DNA of 64,000 nt from Undibacterium sp. CCC3.4 (GTDB taxonomy: Bacteria; Pseudomonadota; Gammaproteobacteria; Burkholderiales; Burkholderiaceae_D), in contig NZ_CP133779.1 in NCBI RefSeq assembly GCF_034347425.1, forward strand, positions 62,001-126,000. The letters are read 5' to 3'. Below the pieces are notes generated by a model that was not told the origin of the DNA, made no database searches, and worked only from the letters and a program-made list of their open reading frames with translations. This document shows, piece after piece, positions 16,620 to 25,240 of this stretch (position 1 is the first letter of the stretch; each line of letters begins with the position of its first letter). Made by a program: the position numbers and the translations under genes.

Positions 16620-17579
16620 TCAACCTTTTTTATGTGTGAGTTGATCGGTAGCAACCGCCAAAATCACCAAGACGCCGGTCACCAATACCTGATACACCGA
16701 AGGCACACCCATCAAGGTCAGACCATTCCTGAATACCCCGACGATGAGCACACCGATCAAGGTGCCCAAAATCGAACCACGACCACCAAACAAACTGGTA
16801 CCACCGAGAACAACGGCCGTAATACTGTCGAGATTATCGGTCTGCCCGCCTTGCGGATCACCGACCCCCATACGTGCCACAGAAAGCAAAGCTGCGACGC
16901 CATAAAACAAGCCCGCCATCATATAGATGCCGAGCATAATTTTACCGGTAGCAATACCAGTCAAACGCGCAGCTTCAGGATTATTGCCGATGGCATAAAT
17001 ATGCCGACCCGGTGCGGTATCGCGTAAATATAACCAAGTCAAGCCATACAAAGCGAGCATCAAAACCGTACCGTAGGTGACCGTGGTTTGACCGATGCTG
17101 AAGGTATTGCCGAAGAACGACATCATCTCAGGGATGTCAGTAATCGTTTGCGCGTGGGAGTACAGCTGCGTCACTGCGAATGCAATATTCATCGTACCGA
17201 GCGTGACAATAAATGGTGGCAGCTTGACCATCGTCACCAAAGCACCATTGAGGAAACCTATCAATACGCAAGCCAACATACCGCATAGAATCGCCAGATA
17301 GGGATTCATGCCCAGATCGGTAGCGAATTTCGTCATCACAATCGAGCCCAGCGCCATCATCATGCCGCAGGACAAATCTATCCCGGCAGTCAAAATGATC
17401 AAGGTTTGGCCAATCGCAATCACGCCGACGACCATCACCTGCTGCAAGATCAGGGAAAAATTTTGGCCACTGAAAAAATGCTCGGACTGCCAAGTAAAGA
17501 AAATACTTGCTACCAGCAAGGCAATAATCGGACCGAGCGCCGAAAGCGGCGGAAGATGTTCTTTGAGATTCAATTTCAT
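16620..17579 (-). CDS. frcC: Sugar ABC transporter permease, FrcC type
   Basis: This 319-residue inner-membrane permease of the RbsC/FrcC family has eight or more hydrophobic segments. Family motifs visible are GQTLIILTAGIDLSCG near the start and the GGTSLFGGRGSILGTLIGVLIVGV EAA-like region. It forms the channel through which FrcB-bound sugar passes, driven by FrcA. It follows frcB after an 81-base gap that contains a strong hairpin. Its own coding start has no strong Shine-Dalgarno sequence; AAGGATAACGTGGT lies upstream. Confidence 0.92.
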   Translation of the reverse strand: MKLNLKEHLPPLSALGPIIALLVASIFFTWQSEHFFSGQNFSLILQQVMVVGVIAIGQTLIILTAGIDLSCGMMMALGSIVMTKFATDLGMNPYLAILCGMLACVLIGFLNGALVTMVKLPPFIVTLGTMNIAFAVTQLYSHAQTITDIPEMMSFFGNTFSIGQTTVTYGTVLMLALYGLTWLYLRDTAPGRHIYAIGNNPEAARLTGIATGKIMLGIYMMAGLFYGVAALLSVARMGVGDPQGGQTDNLDSITAVVLGGTSLFGGRGSILGTLIGVLIVGVFRNGLTLMGVPSVYQVLVTGVLVILAVATDQLTHKKG

Positions 17580-17613
17580 ACCACGTTATCCTTAACGAAC
17601 GAGCGACTGCTTA

Positions 17614-17645
17614 AAAAGTGGCGCTGCACCTGCAGCGCCACTTTT
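17614..17645 (-). terminator. Strong hairpin between frcB and frcC
   Basis: AAAAGTGGCGCTGCA and its exact complement form a 15-bp stem with a 2-base loop. On the frcB transcript the stem ends in a T run, so it can act as a partial terminator or a 3'-end stabiliser. That would give more binding protein than permease. Confidence 0.8.
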
Positions 17646-17660
17646 ACTTACTATTCCAGC

Positions 17661-18656
17661 TTATTTACCCCAGCAAGCACCGAGACCAAAAGCGGTATCT
17701 TTACTCTCCACGCCAGCAACTACTTTGTCGCTGATGAGGGTCACGCCGGTATCGGTATAACCAGCGACTTTTTTACCTGTTTTAGCGTAAGTCACACCGG
17801 CTTCCACCGCTAAATCCGCCATTCTCATCGGATACTGCTGCGAAGTTGCGGCGATCACACCGGCTTTAACATCACGCACGCCGGCACAACCGCCATCCAC
17901 CGACACAATCATGACCGTTTTCTCTTTACCGGCGGCTTTCAAGGCCTTGTAAGCACCTGCCGCGGCAGGTTCATTGATGGTGTAGACCAAATTAATTTCA
18001 GGGTTTTTCTGCAGACAGTTTTCCATCGCAGTTTGCCCCTTGCCTTGGTCACCATAGGTGTCGGCCATGCAAACAACATCGGCCGTTTTAAGCAAATCCG
18101 TGGTGGCAGCGCTGATACCGCTGGCACCAAAGCCACTCAGAAAGCCATTATGACGAGTAATGCCAACCGGATGACCAGGAAATAAATCGAGCATGGCAAT
18201 TTTTACCGGCTTGCCAGCAAAACTGGCTTTCGCATACTGCCCGATCAAGATGCCGGCCTGATAATTATCAGTGGCAAACAAACCATCGGTGGCCGTTTGC
18301 GGCGCAGTCGGACTATCCAAAGCAATCACCATCACGCCTTTATCACGGGCTTTTTTAATGGCAGGAATAATTGCCTTGGCATCACTCGGTGTAATCAAAA
18401 TAGTTTTCGCACCGGCAGACACCATATTTTCAATCGCCGTTACTTGCCCGGCATTATCGCCATCACTTTTACCCGCAGCAGTCAGCAATTTCGCGCCCAA
18501 GGCCGTGGCGCGGAGTTGCGCGCCCTCTTTCATTTTGACAAAAAAAGGATTGGTTTCTGTTTTGGTAATTAAACCGATCACAGGTTGCTCTGCAGCGCAG
18601 GCGATTCCTGCGACGCAGGTCAATACAGCTAATGAGATGCTATGTTGCAAATTCAT
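17661..18656 (-). CDS. frcB: Sugar ABC transporter substrate-binding protein, FrcB type
   Basis: This 331-residue periplasmic binding protein starts with a signal peptide (MNLQHSISLAVLTCVAGIAC, cleavage after CAA). The mature part has ribose/fructose-binding-protein motifs: GLITKTETNPFFVKMKEGAQ, VIALDSPTAP, NLVYTINEPAAAGAYKAL and VSVDGGCAGV. This pattern is close to FrcB. ATG 18654-18656 has a perfect AAGGAGA at six bases; the longer ORF to 18758 lacks support. It is the first gene of the operon frcB-frcC-frcA-RbsD/FucU and has an AT-rich operator upstream that is shared with the porin gene. Confidence 0.92.
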   Translation of the reverse strand: MNLQHSISLAVLTCVAGIACAAEQPVIGLITKTETNPFFVKMKEGAQLRATALGAKLLTAAGKSDGDNAGQVTAIENMVSAGAKTILITPSDAKAIIPAIKKARDKGVMVIALDSPTAPQTATDGLFATDNYQAGILIGQYAKASFAGKPVKIAMLDLFPGHPVGITRHNGFLSGFGASGISAATTDLLKTADVVCMADTYGDQGKGQTAMENCLQKNPEINLVYTINEPAAAGAYKALKAAGKEKTVMIVSVDGGCAGVRDVKAGVIAATSQQYPMRMADLAVEAGVTYAKTGKKVAGYTDTGVTLISDKVVAGVESKDTAFGLGACWGK

Positions 18657-18770
18657 GTAGGTCTCCTTGAGTTTTATATATGTCTTAGCGCAGCAACTAA
18701 GCGATGAACGATACAGGTGTTCTGATTTTATTCGTGTCAGCATTACGCTGATCAGCAATATAGCTCGGTC

Positions 18771-18801
18771 AATTTATTAAATCAAGTAGTTTTATTAATT
18801 A
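18771..18801. promoter_or_regulatory. Probable ROK operator before frcB
   Basis: The core AAATCAA-N5-TTTATTAATTA at 18779-18801 is identical outside the 5-base spacer to the site at 19064-19086 upstream of the porin gene. Such AT-rich inverted repeats are typical of NagC/ROK repressors, and a ROK gene is in the same locus. Confidence 0.65.
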
Positions 18802-19053
18802 TAAATAAATCATCGCACTGATTTTCTCCGCCTGACAAGTAAACTCCCCCGCCTTCCCGTTTCCGCGAACAACACCCTGCCTGACAAGACACAGCGCGTA
18901 GTAAAAAGCCTAATCAGCAGCTTGAAACTGATCTTTTTGGCTCGCTACCGGAGCCTACATACCGAGCAGCAATGTTGCACCTATGTGACATTTAGACTAT
19001 ATACCGCTTTTTTTTCGCGAAAATTTTTAGCAATTAAAAAAATAAATGGTACA

Positions 19054-19088
19054 TTTAATTAATAAATCAATTTGGTTTATTAATTAAA
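19054..19088. promoter_or_regulatory. Probable ROK operator before the porin gene
   Basis: Perfect 13-base arms TTTAATTAATAAA and TTTATTAATTAAA flank a 9-base spacer. The core matches the frcB-side site, so the porin is likely co-regulated with the sugar transporter. Confidence 0.7.
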
Positions 19089-19222
19089 GAAGCTGTTTTT
19101 TGGCCGAGTCGAATACATTCACAGGCTCAAACGAAAAACATTTCTTATAAAAATTTGGCATGACGCTGTGCGGAATGACCAATTTAATCAGGCTTAACAC
19201 CCTCATACACTCAGGAGACAAT

Positions 19223-20320
19223 ATGAAAACACCATCCACCCACTTCCCATTGGCGCGCGCTCTGGGCACTGCCCTGGCAATGAGCTCCCTGTTGGCGACG
19301 CAAGCCTACGCACAACAAAGCAATGTCACTATCTACGGGCGCCTGGTTGACGGCGTCATGCTGACCACCAATCAGGCCACCGCCACGCCTGGCGTACTCG
19401 GTACCACCAGCAGCATAGGCGGCAATGTCTGGGGTACCAGTCTGTTAGGTTTTAAAGGCGAAGAAGACTTAGGAAATGGTTTAAAAGCCATGTTCTTACT
19501 CGAAAATGGCTTTTCCGGCGCAAATGGTGCCAACAACGGTGGCTCGAGCACCATCTTCTCGCGCCGCACCTTGGTTGGCTTGAGTGGTGCCTTCGGTTCG
19601 CTGAAACTGGGCCGCGATTTAACCCTGCCCAGCGATCAGGTTTGGGGCCTCGATCCGACCGGCCAGATGTGGTCAGGTACAGCGACCTTGGTCAAGGGAC
19701 GCAACTGGCCTACCTACAACAATGGCATCAACTACATCTCACCACAATTTGGCGGTGCTTCCGTACAAGTTACTTACGGCTTAGGCGAAGTGGCCGGCTC
19801 GACCAGCGCCAACAGCACCGGTGGCATCGCATTGAATTATGCGTTCAATAACTACACCGTCACCGCCATGTATGACTTTGCCAAAGATGCAAAAGGCCGC
19901 GCCAGCTCCCTGTATCAATACTCAAATGAATTGACGCTCGGTGGTACCGCCAAATTGGATGACTTGACACTCTATGTCGGTTATCAATCACTGTCGGCCC
20001 CCGATACCGTGGCAGTCAGCCAAAGCAAGCCGGACAAAACCAGCCAGTATTGGTTAGGCCTTAACTACCGCCTGAGCCCAGCACTGACACTCATTGGTGC
20101 CGCCTACCATGCCAAGGTCAATCAACACGTAGGCAGCGCCAGCCAAATCGTGGTCGGTGCCAATTACAGCTTGTCAAAACGGACTTTATTGTATGTGGCT
20201 TTAGCCAACGTTCATAACAGCGCGCTGAGCAATTTCAACATGGACTTTAACAACCCGAATACCGCTGCTGCCGGTGCAAACCCAAGCGCATTCTTCAGCG
20301 GTATCTCGCACTCGTTTTAA
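19223..20320 (+). CDS. General porin, beta-proteobacterial type
   Basis: This 365-residue outer-membrane porin has a signal peptide (residues 1-30, cleavage after AYAQ). The mature protein opens with SNVTIYGRLVDGVM and holds the family motifs LLGFKGEEDLGNGLKAMFLLENGF, FSRRTLVGLSGAFGSLKLGRDLT and the L3-loop-type region. It ends with the C-terminal Phe (ISHSF) needed for BAM-mediated assembly. A CAGGAGA precedes the ATG; the longer ORF to 19160 is not needed. It faces away from frcB and shares an operator with it, so it probably lets the same sugar cross the outer membrane. Confidence 0.93.
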   Translation: MKTPSTHFPLARALGTALAMSSLLATQAYAQQSNVTIYGRLVDGVMLTTNQATATPGVLGTTSSIGGNVWGTSLLGFKGEEDLGNGLKAMFLLENGFSGANGANNGGSSTIFSRRTLVGLSGAFGSLKLGRDLTLPSDQVWGLDPTGQMWSGTATLVKGRNWPTYNNGINYISPQFGGASVQVTYGLGEVAGSTSANSTGGIALNYAFNNYTVTAMYDFAKDAKGRASSLYQYSNELTLGGTAKLDDLTLYVGYQSLSAPDTVAVSQSKPDKTSQYWLGLNYRLSPALTLIGAAYHAKVNQHVGSASQIVVGANYSLSKRTLLYVALANVHNSALSNFNMDFNNPNTAAAGANPSAFFSGISHSF

Positions 20321-20717
20321 TTAAGCAAACTGCAAATTTCACAGAAAAAAAGTGCCCTTGATCGACCCTCCTACCCTGAAGGCACTGACGTGCCACTGGA
20401 TTCCTGCCTGCGCAGGAATGATGAGGCGAGAGCAGGCCAGGTCGATTACGCATCCACCCAGCCGCCCGTAACGTCGTTCCTGCGCGCTTTTGGCAGGAAT
20501 CCAGCGACGTTCGTGGCTCACTGAAAATGTCAGAAATGATGACGTTTTCAGTGTTAAAAACGACACTGGGTTCCCGCCAAAAGCATGCGGGAATGACGCG
20601 GCTGTGACATGCAGGAATGACGAGGTATACGGTGTTTCAGGTGTAAAAAAGATAGACACGCATCGCCGATAAGGCAATCACCAAGGCAATTACGCCACTT
20701 GCAGTGGCGGCATAATC
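20321..20717. repeat. Gene-free region holding MITE-1 copy 3
   Basis: Bases 20471-20651 match the interior of MITE-1, including CAGGAATCCAGCGACGTTCG, CCCGCCAAAAGCATGCGGG and GTGTTTCAGGTGTAAAAAAG. The 17-bp termini are not present. A second smaller unit (GGATTCCTGCCTGCGCAGGAATG, about 20398-20422) forms a hairpin of the same type. The rest shows no gene. Confidence 0.75.
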
Positions 20718-21317
20718 TCAATCTAACCAGTTGTACAAACTCAGCCAACGGCTGAGCTCATTCGCATTCGCCAAATTTAATTTATCAAAGATGTTGGAAC
20801 GATGAGTCTCTACCGTGCGCGGCCCGGCCGGAGGCAGCAATTGTCGGGCGATGTCTTTATTGCTGTACCCAAGGCAAACCAGACGTGCGACTTCGCGTTC
20901 GCGCACAGTCAGCTCGCTCCAGCGCTGCAAGGCATGCGCGCGCGCGTGGGCTTCGCTGATCGCACTCGGCAGTTTTTCTAACAACTGCTCAACATCGGGT
21001 TTGACTATCCAATCGTAGGCACCTAAACGAACGGCTTCCAGCGCGGTTGGAATATCGCCATGTCCCGACAAAAACAAGGCCACGAGTGGGCTATGGCGCA
21101 GCTTTAATTCTGCCAATACCGATAAGCCACTGATCCCCGCCATGCGCAGATCAAGCACCACACAACCAGGCTTGCGGTGATCAACCGTGGCCAAGAAAGA
21201 CTCGCCGGTATCAAAGCTCTGAACCGGCAAGCCCTGAGAAAAAAGTAACATATGCAACGAACGACGCAGCGCCTCATCGTCGTCCACCACATACAGCATC
21301 AAGGGTGTCTCATTCAT
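20718..21317 (-). CDS. FixJ/DctR-like response regulator (REC-LuxR)
   Basis: This 199-residue response regulator has an N-terminal receiver (VVDDDEALR, phospho-acceptor Asp56 in VVLDLRMAG, LSGHGD and IVKPD). A LuxR-type helix-turn-helix follows (LTVREREVARLVCLGYSNKDIARQL, VETHRSNIFDKL). The start overlaps the stop of the histidine-kinase gene by 4 bases (ATGA). With the kinase it forms a DctB/DctR- or FixLJ-like pair. The divergent KgtP-like permease gene is the likely target (inference). Confidence 0.92.
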   Translation of the reverse strand: MNETPLMLYVVDDDEALRRSLHMLLFSQGLPVQSFDTGESFLATVDHRKPGCVVLDLRMAGISGLSVLAELKLRHSPLVALFLSGHGDIPTALEAVRLGAYDWIVKPDVEQLLEKLPSAISEAHARAHALQRWSELTVREREVARLVCLGYSNKDIARQLLPPAGPRTVETHRSNIFDKLNLANANELSRWLSLYNWLD

Positions 21318-23452
21318 TGGCTGATCGGTAAAGTAAATAAAAAAACGGCACCGCCCTCGTCCTTGTTTTCCACAAAAATACGGCCGCCATGCGCTTCAAT
21401 AACGGTTCGGCAAATATTCAAGCCCAAGCCTAAGCCATCGGGCTTCGTGGTGAAAAACGAGGTAAATACTTGCTCGACTAAATGCGCAGCAATCCCCGGC
21501 CCAAGGTCAGCGACACGCACCTGTATCGTGCGCCCGACCTGCTTTGCCGAAACAGTCAAACGATGTTGGGTCAACGGCAAAGCTTCCATCGCCTGCATGG
21601 CATTCTGGCATAAGTTAATCAGCACTTGTTGCAATAATACTTTGTCGCCGCGGGTAGCTGGCAGCGCAATCTCGATCTCCGTTGTCACAAGCGTCTGGGT
21701 TTGCTGAATCTCATGTTGTAGCATCGCTAATGCATCGCTGATGACGGCGTGTATAGACACAATTTCATACGCACCACGCTGCGGGTTGATCAATGCCCGC
21801 ACACGCTTGACAATGTCGCTGGCCCGTTTCGACTGCGCGACAATTTCCTGCAGCGCCGAGCCCAGCATTGGTGGCACGCTGTCGTGCGCCATCGCTCGAG
21901 CAGCCAAGGCGAAGTTAGAAATCGCCATTAAGGGCTGATTGAGTTCATGCGCCAGCGTCGACGCCATCTCACCAAGACTCGCCAGACGGGCACTGCGTTG
22001 CAGTTTTCGTTCCTGCTCATGATGGCCATCTTTAATGCGCTTTTGTACCGTGATATCGACGATGGAACTCATCCAGCCTTGCCGAACACCATTGGAATCA
22101 ATTAAGGCTGCGGTGTACACCATAATGTACCTGTCTTCGCCGGCACGATTCCGAATTCTCGACTCGAAACCATGGGGCGCAGAGTGGCCATTCAAGAGTT
22201 GTTCATTATTGCGCCAATGTTTTTCCAGCTCGTCCGGATGCCAATACGGATAAGGCGGCTGGCAATTTAACAAAGCATCGCGGTCGCTGCCGACCATGTC
22301 ACAAAAGGCATTATTGACATAAATGATTTTTCCCGAATGATCACGGGCAATCATCCCGACTAACAGCGAATCCTCCATCGATTTACGAAACGCATGGGCT
22401 TCTTGCAGGTCGTGCGTACGCTCGAGTACCCGCTGTTCCAATTCTCTTCTGGCTTGCTGCTGCTCGATTAAGCGGCGTTGATGCAGGTGCCAATACAATA
22501 TGCCCAGCAATACCACAATGCTCAGCAAGCTGGCAATGAGGATGGCTGCCAGCTTGGCCTGCCTGACATCCTCCAAATCACTGGTAACGATCAAGGTCCA
22601 GCCTAGTTCCGGCAGATAGGTTTCGGAGGCGAGGTAGGAACGGCGCTGGCCGTTAACTCTGGCGCGCAATACAAACTCTGGTGTGTGAGCATTCTTCTCT
22701 ATTTGCCATGGCAAGACCGCATCGTGTCGGGCGCTGCCATATTGACTATGCAGTTGTAACCAGCGCAGATCCGTCTGGCCCAGTGGGCTTCTGCTTTGAT
22801 ATAGCCAGGCCGGCACAGAACTGAGAAAAACGATCCCTCGGCTATCCTGCAACACCAAGGGTTCGACACTTTTTGTCCAAACCCGTTCCAAGGCATCGAG
22901 ACTCAGCTTCGCTACCATAATTCCAATGACCTTCGAGCCGGAGCGCACTGGCTTGGCAATAAACAAGCCGGATGCCCCCGTGGTCAACCCCAGCCCGTAA
23001 AACAGACCGGTGCGACCGGACAGCGCATCTTCAAAATACGGACGCTGCTGATACGACTGCCCAACAAAACTCTCACGCGTATTCCAGTTACTCGCCGCCA
23101 ACGTAACCCCTGACACACTGATCACATAGAGTGCAGCAACACCAGCTTCCGCTTTCAGGGCAGAAAAGTATTGATTGACCTGCGCGGTTAAGGCCGGATC
23201 AGTCGGCTCATGCAAAAGCTGAATGACATCCGGATGTTGTGCAGCAGCAAACGGAAGGTAGTCGTATTTTTCAACGATGCCGCGCAAGCCTAAAACCTGC
23301 GCTTTAGCCGATTGCTCAATCGATACTGTCTTGCTGGCGATCTCGCGTGCCTCCATCCATTGTCCGGCCAATACAATGAGCAGCACATTGGCCAGCGCAA
23401 ACAAGCACCACCGGTAATGACGACGCCAAGAAAGGAGAAAATGAAAGCGCAT
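21314..23452 (-). CDS. DctB-like membrane sensor histidine kinase with PAS domain
   Basis: This 712-residue kinase has TM1 at residues about 14-31 and a periplasmic sensor of the DctB/dCache type with FVGQSYQQRPYFEDALSG. TM2 lies near residue 300 (LAAILIASLLSIVVLLGIL), followed by a coiled-coil, then a PAS domain (GMIARDHSGKIIYVNNAFCDMVG). Next come HisKA with AHELNQPLMAIS and HATPase with N, G1 (DLGPGI) and G2 (GLGLGLNICR) boxes. The sensor type usually sees C4-dicarboxylates or related acids. It is encoded upstream of the response regulator and divergent from an MFS permease. Confidence 0.92.
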   Translation of the reverse strand: MRFHFLLSWRRHYRWCLFALANVLLIVLAGQWMEAREIASKTVSIEQSAKAQVLGLRGIVEKYDYLPFAAAQHPDVIQLLHEPTDPALTAQVNQYFSALKAEAGVAALYVISVSGVTLAASNWNTRESFVGQSYQQRPYFEDALSGRTGLFYGLGLTTGASGLFIAKPVRSGSKVIGIMVAKLSLDALERVWTKSVEPLVLQDSRGIVFLSSVPAWLYQSRSPLGQTDLRWLQLHSQYGSARHDAVLPWQIEKNAHTPEFVLRARVNGQRRSYLASETYLPELGWTLIVTSDLEDVRQAKLAAILIASLLSIVVLLGILYWHLHQRRLIEQQQARRELEQRVLERTHDLQEAHAFRKSMEDSLLVGMIARDHSGKIIYVNNAFCDMVGSDRDALLNCQPPYPYWHPDELEKHWRNNEQLLNGHSAPHGFESRIRNRAGEDRYIMVYTAALIDSNGVRQGWMSSIVDITVQKRIKDGHHEQERKLQRSARLASLGEMASTLAHELNQPLMAISNFALAARAMAHDSVPPMLGSALQEIVAQSKRASDIVKRVRALINPQRGAYEIVSIHAVISDALAMLQHEIQQTQTLVTTEIEIALPATRGDKVLLQQVLINLCQNAMQAMEALPLTQHRLTVSAKQVGRTIQVRVADLGPGIAAHLVEQVFTSFFTTKPDGLGLGLNICRTVIEAHGGRIFVENKDEGGAVFLFTLPISQ

Positions 23453-23657
23453 GCTGGAATGATGATACGTGCGAGTTGCAAAAGGACAGGTGCAGCGATC
23501 ATAGCGGCTGTTGCATTGAAAGTGCTTACTTATTTACTCCCTCCGTAAAACTACGGAGGCCTGAGGGGTGCATCATGCGGATACGTCAGAGCACAATTTT
23601 GTGAATACTAGGATGGTAGAAAAAAATAAAATACCTATCACGGCAACGGAGACATCA

Positions 23658-25049
23658 ATGAACGCGACCCACATCGACGCAGCGCCTGCCCAAGCGCAGA
23701 CGCCCCATCCAGATCAACCGGCTATGCCACGGCCGGGTAACACCGACAAAGAAGCGATCAGCATGAGCCGGCTACGCGCTATCTTGGTGGGCTCGGCCGG
23801 CAATTTAGTCGAATGGTTTGATTTTTACTGCTACGCAGCGTTTTCTTTATACTTTGCCAATTCGTTTTTCCCGGCACAAGACGCCACCGCGCAGATGATG
23901 TCGACGGCCGGCATTTTTGCTTTAGGCTTTTTCATTCGCCCTGTTGGCGGTGTCCTGTTCGGCTATGTCGGTGACCGCTTTGGCCGGCGCAGTGCCTTGA
24001 TGGCTTCGGTACTGCTGATGTGCTTTGGTTCTTTACTGATCGCTTGCGCCCCCACCTATGCCATGGTGGGGGTCTGGTCACCACTGCTGCTATTAGCTGC
24101 GCGTATGATTCAGGGCTTAAGTCTTGGGGGCGAATACGGTGTCAGTGCCACGTATTTGTCTGAAATGGCAGATTCCAAGCATCGCGGATTCTATGCCAGC
24201 TTCCAATATGTGACCTTGATTGGTGGACAATTATTAGCCCTGTTATTACTTCTGGTTCTGCAACATTATTTTTTAAGTACCGAACAATTGCGTGCCTGGG
24301 GATGGCGGATTCCATTTGTAGTGGGAGCGGGCTTGGCCTTATTAGCCTTGAGAATGCGCCATGATTTACCAGAAACGCCATCGTTTGAAGCGGCACGCAA
24401 TAGAAACAAAAAAATGGGCGGCCTGCGTCAATTAGCGCAATACCCACGCGAAGTATTACTCGTGATTGGTCTCACTATGGGCGGCACCCTGGCCTTCTAT
24501 GTGTACACAACTTACATGCAAAAGTTCTTACGCCTGTCGGTCGGTCTGTCGGATGCCCAGACCACTGCGGTCTCGGCTGCCTCCTTAATTTTTGCTATGT
24601 GCTTGCAACCGCTCTATGGTGCCTTATCGGATCGGATCGGACGACGCCCTTTGCTACTCGGTTTTGCGCTACTGGGTACGCTGCTGACAGTACCACTGCT
24701 GAGCGCGATTCGTCATGCGCAAGGACCGTGGGAAGCGTTCTTTCTCATTGCCTGTGCCTGGATGATCGTCTCTGGCTACACCTCGATTAATGCGCTGGTC
24801 AAAGCCGAGATGTTTCCAGTAGAAATACGCACCACCGGGGTCGGCGTCCCGTATGCCTTCGCGGTGTCGATCTTTGGTGGCACGGCAGAATACGTCGCGC
24901 TCTGGTTCAAAAAAGTAGAACTCGAAAGCGGTTTTTATTGGTATGTGACGGCAGTGATTTCTTGTACTTTATTGGTCTGCTGGTTCATGCGTGATACGGC
25001 TAACACTTCGCAGATTAATTTGGATCACGTCGGCCCTGCCAGTCGTTGA
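23658..25049 (+). CDS. MFS metabolite:H+ symporter, KgtP-like
   Basis: This 463-residue major-facilitator transporter of the metabolite:H+ symporter family has twelve hydrophobic segments. The family motifs are GNLVEWFDFYCYA at TM1, GYVGDRFGRRSAL in the first loop, GLSLGGEYGVSATYLSEMA and the half-repeat GALSDRIGRRPLL. KgtP (2-oxoglutarate) and ProP are the best-known relatives. ATG 23658 has CGGAGAC before it; further in-frame starts upstream to 23568 would add a poorly structured N-terminal tail. It is divergent from a DctB-like kinase, so organic-acid uptake is the likely role. Confidence 0.88.
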   Translation: MNATHIDAAPAQAQTPHPDQPAMPRPGNTDKEAISMSRLRAILVGSAGNLVEWFDFYCYAAFSLYFANSFFPAQDATAQMMSTAGIFALGFFIRPVGGVLFGYVGDRFGRRSALMASVLLMCFGSLLIACAPTYAMVGVWSPLLLLAARMIQGLSLGGEYGVSATYLSEMADSKHRGFYASFQYVTLIGGQLLALLLLLVLQHYFLSTEQLRAWGWRIPFVVGAGLALLALRMRHDLPETPSFEAARNRNKKMGGLRQLAQYPREVLLVIGLTMGGTLAFYVYTTYMQKFLRLSVGLSDAQTTAVSAASLIFAMCLQPLYGALSDRIGRRPLLLGFALLGTLLTVPLLSAIRHAQGPWEAFFLIACAWMIVSGYTSINALVKAEMFPVEIRTTGVGVPYAFAVSIFGGTAEYVALWFKKVELESGFYWYVTAVISCTLLVCWFMRDTANTSQINLDHVGPASR

Positions 25050-25098
25050 TAGTCTATCTCACAAAACTACCAGGGCCTTGGTAAAGCCTTGGTCATTG

Positions 25099-25240
25099 CT
25101 AAGGCGATGTGACTGGCCTAGCTAGCGTCGTTTGCCTTCCCTTCCTACTCAACAATAAGGTAAGCACCGCCGATACAGCTAAGGTCCCTGCAACCACATA
25201 CAATCCTGCGGAGTACCCACCGGTCACTCGCTCGCAATCA
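25099..25240 (-). pseudogene. Probable remnant of an MFS transporter C-terminus
   Basis: The segment VTGGYSAGLYVVAGTLAVSAVLTLLLSRKGRQ resembles the last transmembrane helix and tail of oxalate/formate-type MFS transporters. It has no start of its own and runs into the 3' end of the histidine-kinase gene on the same strand. I read it as the leftover of a deleted transporter; it may also be chance hydrophobic sequence. Confidence 0.35.

Larger units (their letters stand above)
18657..19222. promoter_or_regulatory. Divergent sugar-operon/porin control region
   Basis: This 566-base AT-rich region between frcB and the porin has no gene. It contains two copies of one operator, listed separately, and holds the promoters of both transcripts. 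The middle part (about 18830-19000) has nothing I recognise. Confidence 0.7.
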
